In this document: one piece after another, positions 1 to 8,085 of the stretch
How the letters are laid out: each line of letters begins with the position of its first letter
Numbering within the stretch: position 1 is the first letter of the stretch
NCBI RefSeq assembly: GCF_900105075.1
Contig: NZ_FNSK01000001.1
Location: 2,493,001-2,557,000 of the forward strand
DNA length: 64,000 nucleotides
DNA from: Rhodobacter sp. 24-YEA-8
GTDB lineage: Bacteria; Pseudomonadota; Alphaproteobacteria; Rhodobacterales; Rhodobacteraceae
Direction: 5' to 3'
Translations under genes and position numbers: made by a program
The notes under the pieces: model-generated
What the model saw: only the letters and a program-made list of their open reading frames with translations
Told to the model about the DNA's origin: nothing
Database searches by the model: none

Positions 1-527
1 CTTTTCAAAACATGGCAAGTGCCAGATAGATCTTCCATTAATGTCAGTGGATTGTCCATTTTGTTGGAAATCTGCGTCCGTGAAGTGATCCGAAGCCGGT
101 AGAGGTCACTCTGCTGGCTTTTTTCTGCGCCAAGTGAGGTCGAGACCCGGCGAAGTCGCCTCCCTCCCACCGCAAGCCCACAAGGCATAAGTGCGCGCCC
201 ATGCGACTCACGGCCCGTAGCCGCTGGTCGCTCAGACAGTATGTTGCTTTGCCGCATTCCCGGAAGCTGCCGTTCGTCTTGCTCCGCAGCAAACAGCTTT
301 CAAGGATGGTAGCGATGCGGGACAATGCTGCTGCTTGCGGCTCCGGCATCTTGCCGCCTTCACTCGGGACATGAAACCAACAAGCAGAGAAAACCGAACT
401 TCGAGTGCCGCCGCAGGACGGCCCTTGGCAACAGCGGCAAAGCGATCTCTCAATCAGCGCAAGGCAAAGCGGGACAGAGGCTGCGGAGTGGTGTCGTAAA
501 GTGGCAAAGGTCTTTGTCACGAAACCT
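1..527. other. No recognisable gene
   Basis: Both strands carry open frames here, but none resembles a known family. The composition is lower in GC than the rest of the window. The stretch abuts an IS5-like transposase remnant and may be the decayed end of that element plus unknown flanking DNA. No terminal inverted repeat was located by eye. Confidence 0.4.
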
Positions 528-975
528 CTATTCGAGATACTGCCCGTGAGCATGCCGGGCCAGGAGGGTAGCAACAGCCGCAACATTCCCGCAATGATCT
601 GGCAGCAATGGAGGCTGAGAGGTATAGATGGTCATGTCGACAGCCTTGCGCACCTTGCGGTTCTTTCGCATGGGGATCATGGGCAGGGCGTTGCGGCTCT
701 CGATGTCTTCCCGAATTTTATCAGAGTCATAGCCCCTGTCGGCGACCAGAACGGCGGGCTGTGGCAGATTGTCGGCCATCACCAGATCGTAGCCGGTGTA
801 GTCGGAATCCTGCCCTGGCGTGATCTCGGTCCTCATCGGGAGGCCTGCGCCGTTGACCCGCAGGTGGATCTTGGTCGAGAAGCCACCTCTCGAACGGCCA
901 AGAGCCTCTTGTCAGCAGTCCCCCTTTTGCGCCCGCCGCATGATGATGGGCGCGGATCACAGTGCTATCAACCAT
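528..975 (-). pseudogene. IS5-family transposase remnant (copy 1)
   Basis: Read on the minus strand, the first piece (from about 975) begins MVDSTVIRAHHHAAGAKGG, the typical start of the catalytic half of IS5/IS427-type transposases. After about position 905 the similarity moves to another frame, which reads through GGFSTKIHLRV, then VADRGYDSDKI (the DDE catalytic region) and MRKNRKVRKAVDM. The natural C-terminus after 'MTIY' is missing and replaced by unrelated sequence, and no N-terminal orfA half is present. The single-base frame change and both truncations mark it as a dead fragment. A second, more degraded copy of the same segment lies at 32255-32603. Confidence 0.8.
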
Positions 976-1007
976 CTGGAGCTTGTCTGGCGCGATCCCA
1001 GCGTGGT

Positions 1008-1360
1008 TCAGCGCGTCCAGGATACGTAGATTTGCTTCAAAGGCAGCAATGTTCGATATCGCGGTGACAGCCGAGAGTAGTTTTCGAGGACAAGCTCGAC
1101 AAACTGCTCGCCGTCGATTTGCCGCAGCTTGGGTCGGTTGCGCTCTAGCTCCATTGACTGCCGACTGAAGGACCCCAGTCCGATAAAAAGCCCATACTCC
1201 CCTTCGCCCAAAGTGCCGAGCAACTGGTCGACTTCCGGGCGCGGAACTTGGTCGGTCTTACGTTTGCACTGGACCTTCAAGATCGGCGGTTCAAACCCCA
1301 GCTTGTCGCGATGCGCGATCACATCGACCCCGCCATCGCCTGGCTGCCGAAATCCTCGTC
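1008..1360 (-). pseudogene. Mrr-like restriction endonuclease C-terminal fragment
   Basis: The minus-strand frame reads GDGGVDVIAHRDKLGFEPP followed by ILKVQCKR, which fits the Mrr_cat PD-(D/E)xK nuclease core: the acidic D in 'GGVDV' and the 'QCK' (usually QxK) motif. It continues with LLGTLGEGEYGLFIGLGSF and ends normally after about 105 residues. Nothing in this frame supplies the N-terminal winged-helix part. The reading frame of the adjoining helicase-like fragment runs directly into it in a different phase. It is probably the tail of a type IV or defence-associated restriction gene left after deletion. The family call is fairly good; function is presumably lost. Confidence 0.55.
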
Positions 1361-1681
1361 ATGCCGCCATAGCGGATGAACGATCACGAAGGTGTCGCCA
1401 CCTTTGCGTTTCTCCCTCAGTGCTGGGAGCTTCGAGGGTCCGTGGATCTCAGCCACCAGCGAACCTGGGCGCATCCCGGCGACGGCTTTCGCGAGTGCGA
1501 ACGCGCTATCGTGCCAGCCCCTCGTCTTTGGAATCCGGCCCATAGCCGCCGGACGGAGGCATAGGATGCTCGTGGCCGTATCCTCCAAAGCGGCCGTTCG
1601 TGGCGCGAAGCAGAAAACCCAAAAGTAGCTGTGGCCTGAACTGAGTGGGCGAGCTTCTGCCCATGCCAGATGGCCTGACAC
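1340..1681 (-). pseudogene. Possible C-terminal fragment of a helicase-like defence protein
   Basis: A minus-strand frame reads RIPKTRGWHDSAFALAKAV, then VAEIHGPSKLPALREKR and FVIVHPLWRHDEDFG before stopping. The 'VVHPLW' style ending resembles C-termini of large DEAD/DEAH-box helicases found with restriction or DISARM-like systems. I cannot confirm this without a database search. It overlaps the start of the Mrr-like fragment in another frame, so the two genes appear to have been joined by a deletion. It could instead be an unrelated short protein tail. Confidence 0.3.
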
Positions 1682-1939
1682 TGAGGAGGGTCTTTGGCCG
1701 CCCCATGAGTCGGAGAATCCGGGGTGATGGTGTGCTGTTTGCGGGGCTGTCCTACAACTGCCCGGCCCTGCGGGAGATGTTCCTGCACGCCCCTGAGCGT
1801 GAGGTCGAAATCCGCACCGATCTTTTCGACCTGGGATGGATCGCCGTGAAAATCGGGGATGGATGGCATGCCGCGATCTGTAATCACCAGGGATTTGTGG
1901 GCGTCAGGTATACGGATTGCCAGGAAGCCTGCCCCGCCC
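1645..1939 (+). pseudogene. Mu/TniA-type transposase C-terminal fragment
   Basis: The plus-strand frame contains RRIRGDGVLFAGLSYNCPAL followed by VEIRTDLFDLGWIAVKI and GDGWHAAIC. This matches the beta-barrel C-terminal domain of Mu-like and TniA-like transposases, which usually shows 'G...L.Y..p.L' and 'v.vr.DP.DLg.i.V'. The catalytic rve integrase core that should lie upstream is absent: the preceding sequence belongs to other fragments on the opposite strand. The fragment runs up to the end of the enoyl-CoA hydratase gene. I infer a relic of a Tn7/Tn5053/Mu-like transposon. Confidence 0.5.
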
Positions 1940-2743
1940 TCAGCGTCCCTTCCAGACCGGGTCGCGTTTTTCGGCGAAGGCTTTCGCGCCTTCCAGCTGG
2001 TCTTCCGAAGAATAAAGCCGGTCCACCGTCGGCATCAGCCGTTTGGTGATGCGGTTCAGCGCATCCTGAAAGCGCATGTTTTCCGCTTCGCGCACCACTT
2101 CTTTGATCGCGGCATAGACCAGCGGCGGGCCGGATTCCAAAAGTCGCGCGAGCTCCCAGGCTTTCGGCAGCAGCTCGTCCGGCTCGCAGATCTCCTTGAT
2201 CAGGCCCCAGCGCAACGCCTCTTCGGCGTCGAACCAGCGGCCCGTGAGCAGCAGATCCATCGCCACATGATAGGGGATGCGTTTGGGCAGCTTGATCGAG
2301 GCCGCATCTGCGACCGTGCCCGAACGGATTTCCGGCAGCGCGAAGGTCGCAGTCTTTGACGCGAGGATCAGATCCCCCGAAAGCGCGAGTTCCAGCCCGC
2401 CACCGCAACAGATACCCTGAACCGCGACGATCACGGGCTTGTTGAGATTGGGCAATTCCTGCAACCCGCCAAAGCCGCCAACGCCGTAATCGCCGTCTAC
2501 GGCGTCGCCCTCGGCGGCGGCTTTCAGATCCCAGCCGGGGCAGAAGAATTTCTCGCCGGTCGAGCGCAGGATACAGATGCGCAGGCTGTCATCATCGCGG
2601 AAATCGCGGAAGACAAGGCCCATGACGCGGCTCGTCTTCAGGCTGATCGCATTGGCCTTAGGCGCGTCGAGCGTCACTTCAAGAATGGCGCCCTCGCGCC
2701 GGGTTTTTACCGGTCCTTCGACCCGCATCTGCATCTCGGCCAT
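1940..2743 (-). CDS. Enoyl-CoA hydratase / carnitinyl-CoA dehydratase family protein
   Basis: 267 residues, a full-length crotonase-fold protein. The oxyanion-hole segments are visible (GEKFFCPGWDLKA and the glycine-rich CCGGGLELALSGD), followed by FALPEIRSGTV with the catalytic-side glutamate. The closest functional type is CaiD, which interconverts crotonobetainyl-CoA and carnitinyl-CoA. The context supports this: upstream are an acyl-CoA ligase and an acyl-CoA dehydrogenase, then carnitine 3-dehydrogenase. Its ATG overlaps the stop of the ligase gene by one base (TGATG), so translation is coupled, and it is the last gene of the operon. The substrate is inferred from context; the crotonase family is certain. 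Confidence 0.85.
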   Translation of the reverse strand: MAEMQMRVEGPVKTRREGAILEVTLDAPKANAISLKTSRVMGLVFRDFRDDDSLRICILRSTGEKFFCPGWDLKAAAEGDAVDGDYGVGGFGGLQELPNLNKPVIVAVQGICCGGGLELALSGDLILASKTATFALPEIRSGTVADAASIKLPKRIPYHVAMDLLLTGRWFDAEEALRWGLIKEICEPDELLPKAWELARLLESGPPLVYAAIKEVVREAENMRFQDALNRITKRLMPTVDRLYSSEDQLEGAKAFAEKRDPVWKGR

Positions 2744-4734
2744 CAGTCTCTCCGTATCAGGGCATCCACCGCCACTGCGCCCATTTCGCGCAAAAGCACC
2801 GGATTGATTTCAATTTCTTCCAGACTGTCATCGCCTGCCATCAGATGGCCCAGCCGGACGGCAATCGTGGCAAATGCCGCAACATCCGCCTTTGACCGGC
2901 CGCGATAGCCGTCAAGCAGCGGCCAGAGCCGCAGGTGCCGCATCGCAGAGAGGATCTGCGCCTCATCCGCCGGCCAGACCAGGGTGACGGTATCCGCCAG
3001 CACTTCCGCCGTGACGCCCCCCATGCCGATAGTCAGGGTCAGGCCGTAAACCGGATCGCGGCCAATCCCGAGAAGCATCTCGGCGATGATCCCTGTCACC
3101 ATTTCCTCGGCAAGATAGCCGGTGGCACCGGGCATCTCTGCCTCGCCCTCCAGAGAGGCAAGGCCAAGCCGCACCGCGCCCGCCTCGGTCTTATGCGCGA
3201 AACCGAGGCCCTTGAGCGCGATGGGTGCCGTCAGACCCGTCGCCTGCGCCTGCACCTCGGCAAGCGTGACGCCGGTCACTGCCCGCGGCACCGGGATACC
3301 GGCTGCCGCCAGCAGCGCCTTGCCCTCGGCCTCGGTCAAAAGCCGCGTCTCGCGCGGGGCAAGGGCTTTGACCGGCTCCCAGCCGGGGGCGCCTTCGGGC
3401 GTCTGCGCCGCGCGGATCGCCGCCAGCGCGGTCTCAAAGCCCAGCAGCGTGCAGACCCCCTGCTCCATCAGCCCCTGTACCCGTGCCTCGCCGAAATTCT
3501 CTGAGATCGAGACCACGGGGAAGGCCGGTTTTCCGGTCGCCTTCTGCGCCGCGACAATGGAGTCGAGCGCCGGGAAATAGCTCGACGGGTCGCAGCGGTC
3601 GTCCCTCGGCATGTCGATCACATAGAGCCCGGCGTCATAGGGCTCCAGCATGGCGCTGAAAACCTCGGTGGTCTTTTCCAGATCACCCCAGATGAAAGTG
3701 TTGTAATCCAGCGGGTTAGCAATGGTGACAATTGGCCCGAGCGTCTCGGAAAGCCGCGCGCGACTGGCCTCGGGCACCGGCGGGAAGCTGAGCCCGAAAG
3801 GTGCGGCCAGATCCGCGGCCATACCGGCCTCGCCCCCCGAACAGGACAAAGAGCAGAGCTTTGTCCCAAGGCGCGGCCCGTGAAGATGGAAGATCTTGAG
3901 TGTCTCGATCAGCTCGGAGGGGCTGTTGACCTCGGCAATCCCCAGCTGCGCGAGGAAGGCCGAAGAGGCCGCACCGCCCCCCGCCAGCGAGGCCGTATGC
4001 GAGGCGGCAGCCACGCGTGAGGCCTCGGTCTTGCCGGATTTAATCGCGACCACGCCCTTGCCCATCTCTGCCGCCCGATGTGCCAGACGGGCAAAGGCGG
4101 GCGCGTCATCGATTCCCTCGATATACATCCCGATGGCGGTGACGCGCGGGTCGTCAAGCAATGCACCCGCCAGTTCGGCCAGCCCGACTACAGCGGCATT
4201 CCCCAGACAGGCGACATAGGCGATCGGCAATCCGCGCTGCTGCATGGCAATATTGACCACGACATTCGAGGATTGACTGAGCAGCGCCACCCCCTTTTCA
4301 ACGCGCACGCCGCCATGCTGATCCGGCCAGAGCAGCGCCCCATCGAGATAATTGATCACGCCGTAACAATTCGGCCCGAGGATCGGCATATCACCTGCGG
4401 CCGCGACAAGGCTCTGCTGCAGCTCCGGCTCGCCGGCCTCTGTCCAGCCAGCCGCGAAACAGATGGCACCACCGGCGCCACGTTCCGCAAGCTCGCGGGT
4501 GACCTCTACAGTCGCGAAACGGTTCACCCCGATAAAGGTGGCATCCGGCGCCTCTGGAAGATCCGCGACAGATGCATAGGCCTTAAGCCCGCCGATCTCG
4601 GGCTTACTGGGATGGATCGGCCAGACCGGCCCGTCAAACCCCATCTTGCGGGTCTGTTCAATTACGTTAAGCGCCCAGCCCGCACCAAGAACGGCGATAT
4701 GCCGGGGGCGCAGCAATCTGTCGAGCCGGTTCAT
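2743..4734 (-). CDS. NDP-forming acyl-CoA synthetase (acetate--CoA ligase type), single chain
   Basis: 663 residues. The order is an N-terminal CoA-binding Rossmann domain (about 1-130), a succinyl-CoA-ligase-like region with the phosphohistidine segment ASHTASLAGG (about residue 245), and a C-terminal ATP-grasp domain (about 450-663, with ALKGLGFAHKTEAGAV and EIEINPVLL). Alpha and beta subunits are therefore fused. Such enzymes activate a carboxylate with ATP and CoA, giving ADP and phosphate. In this operon it most likely makes gamma-butyrobetainyl-CoA, crotonobetainyl-CoA or carnitinyl-CoA, a job done in enterobacteria by the AMP-forming CaiC. It is separated from the upstream Rdx gene by about 290 bp carrying repeats. 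Confidence 0.85.
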   Translation of the reverse strand: MNRLDRLLRPRHIAVLGAGWALNVIEQTRKMGFDGPVWPIHPSKPEIGGLKAYASVADLPEAPDATFIGVNRFATVEVTRELAERGAGGAICFAAGWTEAGEPELQQSLVAAAGDMPILGPNCYGVINYLDGALLWPDQHGGVRVEKGVALLSQSSNVVVNIAMQQRGLPIAYVACLGNAAVVGLAELAGALLDDPRVTAIGMYIEGIDDAPAFARLAHRAAEMGKGVVAIKSGKTEASRVAAASHTASLAGGGAASSAFLAQLGIAEVNSPSELIETLKIFHLHGPRLGTKLCSLSCSGGEAGMAADLAAPFGLSFPPVPEASRARLSETLGPIVTIANPLDYNTFIWGDLEKTTEVFSAMLEPYDAGLYVIDMPRDDRCDPSSYFPALDSIVAAQKATGKPAFPVVSISENFGEARVQGLMEQGVCTLLGFETALAAIRAAQTPEGAPGWEPVKALAPRETRLLTEAEGKALLAAAGIPVPRAVTGVTLAEVQAQATGLTAPIALKGLGFAHKTEAGAVRLGLASLEGEAEMPGATGYLAEEMVTGIIAEMLLGIGRDPVYGLTLTIGMGGVTAEVLADTVTLVWPADEAQILSAMRHLRLWPLLDGYRGRSKADVAAFATIAVRLGHLMAGDDSLEEIEINPVLLREMGAVAVDALIRRD

Positions 4735-4773
4735 GCGCAGCCCCCCCGCGCGTGCCCGATCCCGGATCCGCCG

Positions 4774-4847
4774 AGGGGGGCTGTCTGCCCCCCACGGCGC
4801 CGCAAAGCGGCGCCTCCCCCCGAGGATATTTTCGGACAGATGAATTC
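4774..4847 (-). repeat. Dispersed repeat A, copy 1
   Basis: Contains a G/C-run palindrome (gggggctgtctgcccccc) and then ccgaggatatt followed by cggacagatgaattc. Reading its reverse complement gives TCATCTGTC, AAATATCCTCGGGG, the same core as copy 2 and copy 3. It lies inverted with respect to copy 2 in the same spacer. Similar ATATCCTCGGGG elements are very common in Rhodobacterales intergenic DNA (my recollection, not searched). Confidence 0.6.
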
Positions 4848-4859
4848 CAGAACCAGTTC

Positions 4860-4889
4860 CCCTGCCCCGACGAAGCGGGGCAGGGTTTC
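4860..4889. terminator. Candidate hairpin terminator
   Basis: A perfect 10-bp stem, ccctgccccg / cggggcaggg, with loop acgaag, followed on the plus side by tttca. The T-run is short, so termination is uncertain. It could also attenuate minus-strand transcription into the ligase gene. Confidence 0.35.
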
Positions 4890-4960
4890 ACCTGTCGCGG
4901 CCATCGGCGTCCCCGCCTGTACCGCCAAACCAGTGTCGTGGGATTTACTTAACATTTGGT

Positions 4961-5014
4961 TTTCAGCTGTCTCTAAATATCCTCGGGGGTCCGGGGGCAG
5001 ACAGCCCCCGGCAC
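4961..5014 (+). repeat. Dispersed repeat A, copy 2
   Basis: Reads tttcagctgtctctaaatat, cctcgggggtccgggggcag, acagcccccggca. The second half is a GC-rich palindrome around 'ggggcagacagcccc'. It is inverted relative to copy 1, about 115 bp away, so a transcript could form a long hairpin between them. Confidence 0.6.
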
Positions 5015-5028
5015 GGTTGGCAACCGGC

Positions 5029-5343
5029 TCAGCCATGGGAAGCTACGGCGCTGTCCACATGGCCCAGATCGCGCTCCGGCCAGACATGATCCCGGATCAG
5101 CTTCTTCAGCTGTTTCGAATCCGGAAAGCCGCCCTGTTCCTTGCGATCCCAGATCACGGCGCCATCCAGCTCGATTCGAAACACGCCGCCCGTTGCCGGC
5201 ACCAGCGTCACCTCATGCAGGTCCTGGCCAAAGGTCTGCAGCAATTCCTGCGCCATCCATGCCGTGCGCAGCATCCAGTTGCATTGCGTGCAATAAGTGA
5301 AGCGGATTTTCGGGCCCGCAGCCTTTTCGACCGGATCCGCCAT
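5029..5343 (-). CDS. SelT/SelW/SelH (Rdx) family redox protein, Cys form
   Basis: 104 residues. A thioredoxin-like fold with the N-terminal CxxC motif at residues 18-21 (FTYCTQCNWM), the place where animal SelW carries selenocysteine, followed by the family segment ATGGVFRIELDG and the C-terminal FPDSKQLKKLIRD. Here both positions are cysteine, so no SECIS element is needed. The function of bacterial Rdx proteins is largely unknown; a thiol-redox role is inferred. Its ATG follows immediately after the acyl-CoA dehydrogenase stop codon, so it is translated as part of the carnitine operon. Confidence 0.85.
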   Translation of the reverse strand: MADPVEKAAGPKIRFTYCTQCNWMLRTAWMAQELLQTFGQDLHEVTLVPATGGVFRIELDGAVIWDRKEQGGFPDSKQLKKLIRDHVWPERDLGHVDSAVASHG

Positions 5344-6507
5344 TCAGCCCCCCACCGCGCGCAAAAGCTCGCGGGAGATGATGTGGCGCTGGATCTCTGA
5401 GGTGCCCTCCCAGATCCGTTCCACCCGCGCGTCACGCCAGATCCTTTCCAGCGGCAGTTCATCCATCAGCCCCATGCCGCCATGGATCTGGATCGCCTCA
5501 TCCGCCACCATCGCCAGCACTTCGGTCGCCTTCAGCTTTGCCATCGACATATCGGCTTCGGTGACCGTGCCCTGGTCATATTTCCAGGCAGCCTCCCGCG
5601 TCAGCAGCTCCGCCGCTTTCAGCTCCATCGCCATATCGGCGAGCTTGAAGCTGACGCCCTGGAATTTGCCGATCTGGCTCCCGAATTGTTTGCGTTCCGC
5701 CGAATAGGAGATCGCGTGGTCCAGCGCCCGCTCTGCCCGGCCGAGGCAGGTCGAAGCGACCTGCAGCCGTGTCGCGCCCAGCCAGGAATTCGCGACCTCA
5801 AAGCCCTTATGCGGCTCGCCAAGCACCTGCCGTTTGTTCACCCGGCAATCGTCGAATTCCAGCACGGCATTGGTGTAACCGCGGTGGCTGACATTGCGGT
5901 AGCCTTCCCGCACAGTGAACCCCGGCGTGCCTTTATCGACGAAAAACGCCGTGATCCGCTTTTTCGGGCCGCGTGGCGTGTCCTCTTCGCCTGTCGCCAT
6001 GAAGACGATGGTGAAGCCCGCCAGATCAGCATGGCTGATGAAATGCTTGGTTCCGTTCAGGATCCAGTCGTCGCCATCTTCGCGCGCCGTGGCCTTCATG
6101 CCGCGCAGATCAGACCCCGCCCCCGGCTCGGTCATCGCAAGGCAATCCCAGGTCTCGCCCCGAATGCACGGCATGAGATATTGCTCGCGCTGCTCGGCAT
6201 TGCCCGCCAGGAGGATGTTCGAAGGACGCGCGACGCAGGTCCAGTGCAGCGCATAATTGGCGCGCCCCAGCTCTTTCTCATACAAAAGCCAGGACAGGGT
6301 ATCGAGGCCCGCACCGCCGACCTCGGCCGGCATATTCGCGGCATAAAGCCCGGCCCCGATGGCTTTTTTCTGGATCTCGCGGATCAGATCCAGCTCCAGC
6401 ACGCCCGAGCGCTCCACCTCCGCCTCATGTGGGTAAAGCTCGTTCTCGACGAAAGCGCGCGTCGTCTCGACGATCATCTTCTGTTCTTCGTTCAGGCCAA
6501 AATCCAT
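5344..6507 (-). CDS. Acyl-CoA dehydrogenase, probable gamma-butyrobetainyl-CoA dehydrogenase
   Basis: 387 residues from the ATG at 6507, chosen because AGAAGGA sits just upstream and MDFGLNEEQKMI is the usual N-terminus. Domains run in the standard order: N-terminal helical (1-115), middle beta domain with AMTEPGAGSDLRGM (FAD contact), and C-terminal helical domain with the catalytic glutamate in RIWEGTSEIQR. It matches the CaiA/crotonobetainyl-CoA reductase-like subgroup. In aerobic bacteria the direction would be oxidation of gamma-butyrobetainyl-CoA to crotonobetainyl-CoA, passing electrons to ETF. It starts 4 bp after the carnitine dehydrogenase stop. Confidence 0.85.
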   Translation of the reverse strand: MDFGLNEEQKMIVETTRAFVENELYPHEAEVERSGVLELDLIREIQKKAIGAGLYAANMPAEVGGAGLDTLSWLLYEKELGRANYALHWTCVARPSNILLAGNAEQREQYLMPCIRGETWDCLAMTEPGAGSDLRGMKATAREDGDDWILNGTKHFISHADLAGFTIVFMATGEEDTPRGPKKRITAFFVDKGTPGFTVREGYRNVSHRGYTNAVLEFDDCRVNKRQVLGEPHKGFEVANSWLGATRLQVASTCLGRAERALDHAISYSAERKQFGSQIGKFQGVSFKLADMAMELKAAELLTREAAWKYDQGTVTEADMSMAKLKATEVLAMVADEAIQIHGGMGLMDELPLERIWRDARVERIWEGTSEIQRHIISRELLRAVGG

Positions 6508-6511
6508 AACG

Positions 6512-7978
6512 TCAGTCCTTCTTCTGGCCAACGGCGCGGCCCGCGCCCTCGGGCAGCGGCAACCCGGCCTGGGCCTCCGCCACCGCCTTCAGCTTCGCCC
6601 AGACTTCCGGCGCGGCCCGTACGGTTTTTCCCGCCTTCGTATCGACATGCAGGCAAAGCTGCTCAATCGTCGCGACCACCTCGTCGCCTTTCAGGATCCG
6701 CACAAATGACCGGAACCGTTTCTCATCGGCCGAGATGATCTGCAGCGTGCCGGTGAGCCTGTCACCGAGCTTCGCCTCGCCGAGATGGCGGATATGGGTC
6801 TCGGCAGAGTAATAGCTGTGCCCCGCCTCCACATAGTCCATCCCGGCCCCGATCAGCCGCAGGAAGGCATCCGCCACTTCCGAGTTGCAGAAATAATAGC
6901 GGCTCTCGGTCATATGGCCGTTATAGTCGATCCAGCCCGGCAGCACCTGCATATGGGCCATGACCAGCGGCGCGGCCTTCGGCCCCTGATCGGTGTCGGC
7001 ATGGAAGATTGCCGCGCGGCGCGCGTCATGTTCGCGCAAAACCTTGCCCGCCCCCCAGTTGCGTTCTTTCAGCGCCCGCAGGAAGCCCACGAGGTTCTGA
7101 TCACGGATCCGCTCCAGCTCGCGAATGCCATACATCCCCGATTGCGCATCAGACTGGGAAGACACCAGCTCGACCAGCTCGTCATTGAACTCCGGCACAT
7201 CCATCAGCTTGGTCCAGGGCCATTTCAGCGCCGGGCCGAACTGCGCCATGAAATGCTTCATGCCCGCTTCACCGCCCGCGATGCGATAGGTCTCGAAAAG
7301 CCCCATCTGCCCCCAGCGAAGGCCAAAGCCCATGCGGATCGCCTCGTCGATCTCCTCGGTGGTGGCGACCCCGTCTTTGAGCATCCACAAAGCCTCGCGC
7401 CAGACCGCTTCGAGGAAACGGTTGCCAAGAAAGGCGTCGATCTCCTTGCGGATCACCAGCGGGAACATCCCGATGTCTTTCATGATCTGCACGGTCTTCT
7501 CGACCGTCCCGGGCGTATTCTTCTCCGACCCCGAGATCTCCGACAAAGGCAGCAGATAGACCGGGTTGAACGGATGGGCGACGATGATGTTCTCGGGCGC
7601 CGGCGACCCCGTCTGCAGATCAGACGCCTTGAACCCGCTCGTCGAAGACCCGATCAGCACGCCGGGATTGGCCTGCTGCAGCTGCGCATAGACCTTGTGC
7701 TTCAGCTCGATCCGCTCGGACACAGACTCCTGTACATATTCCGCGCCCTCGACCGCCTCGGCCATGGTGTCCGCAAAACTCAGCTTCCCCTCCGGCGGCA
7801 TCGGCACATCCGACAAAGCCGGCAAAGCCAGCCGCGCATTCGAGAGCACCGCATTGATCTTGCGCTCTGCCTCCGGATCGGGGTCGAACACCGCCACATC
7901 CCAGCCATTCAGCAGAAACCGCGCCGTCCAGCCTCCGCCAATGACGCCGCCACCGATAATCGCCGCCTTACGCGCCAT
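6512..7978 (-). CDS. lcdH: L-carnitine 3-dehydrogenase fused to hotdog thioesterase
   Basis: 488 residues from the ATG at 7978, preceded by GGGAAGGGAG. The N-terminal two thirds is a 3-hydroxyacyl-CoA-dehydrogenase-fold protein: NAD-binding IIGGGVIGGG at residues 6-15, then the STSGF and AHPFNPVYLLPL segments typical of carnitine dehydrogenases. From about residue 333 a 4HBT hotdog domain follows, with the motif WIDYNGHMTESRYY. The dehydrogenase makes 3-dehydrocarnitine and NADH. The thioesterase would hydrolyse betainyl-CoA to glycine betaine, completing the chemistry of the neighbouring BKACE enzyme. Fusions of this sort are known from carnitine clusters; I infer the substrate of the hotdog half from that. 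Confidence 0.88.
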   Translation of the reverse strand: MARKAAIIGGGVIGGGWTARFLLNGWDVAVFDPDPEAERKINAVLSNARLALPALSDVPMPPEGKLSFADTMAEAVEGAEYVQESVSERIELKHKVYAQLQQANPGVLIGSSTSGFKASDLQTGSPAPENIIVAHPFNPVYLLPLSEISGSEKNTPGTVEKTVQIMKDIGMFPLVIRKEIDAFLGNRFLEAVWREALWMLKDGVATTEEIDEAIRMGFGLRWGQMGLFETYRIAGGEAGMKHFMAQFGPALKWPWTKLMDVPEFNDELVELVSSQSDAQSGMYGIRELERIRDQNLVGFLRALKERNWGAGKVLREHDARRAAIFHADTDQGPKAAPLVMAHMQVLPGWIDYNGHMTESRYYFCNSEVADAFLRLIGAGMDYVEAGHSYYSAETHIRHLGEAKLGDRLTGTLQIISADEKRFRSFVRILKGDEVVATIEQLCLHVDTKAGKTVRAAPEVWAKLKAVAEAQAGLPLPEGAGRAVGQKKD

Positions 7979-8030
7979 AGCACGCGCTCCCTTCCCTGAC
8001 CCCGGCCCTCCATTGCTGCGGGAGAGCCTT

Positions 8031-8060
8031 TTCATCTGTCTCTAAATATCCCCGCCGGAG
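8031..8060 (+). repeat. Dispersed repeat A, copy 3 (short)
   Basis: Reads ttcatctgtctctaaatat then ccccgccggag. It shares the core ctgtctctaaatatcc with copy 2 but lacks the long GC palindrome. It sits in the 107-bp spacer between the BKACE gene and the carnitine dehydrogenase gene. Confidence 0.5.
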
Positions 8061-8085
8061 GCATCCGCACCCGGCCAGAGGCGCC

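Larger units (their letters stand above)
4735..5028. other. Intergenic spacer with inverted repeat pair inside the operon
   Basis: A 294-bp gap between the ligase gene and the Rdx gene, although the operon otherwise has almost no spacing. It carries two inverted copies of a dispersed repeat and a GC-rich 10-bp-stem hairpin. A 101-codon minus-strand frame across it is only a translation of the repeats and is not a gene. The spacer may separate a distal unit (ligase and hydratase) from the proximal part of the operon. Confidence 0.6.

Noticed and set aside
4731..5036. A 101-codon minus-strand frame between ligase and Rdx genes
   Set aside because: It is the translation of the repeat A copies (GGCLPPDPRGYLETAE is the usual reading of such repeats), without a ribosome site.
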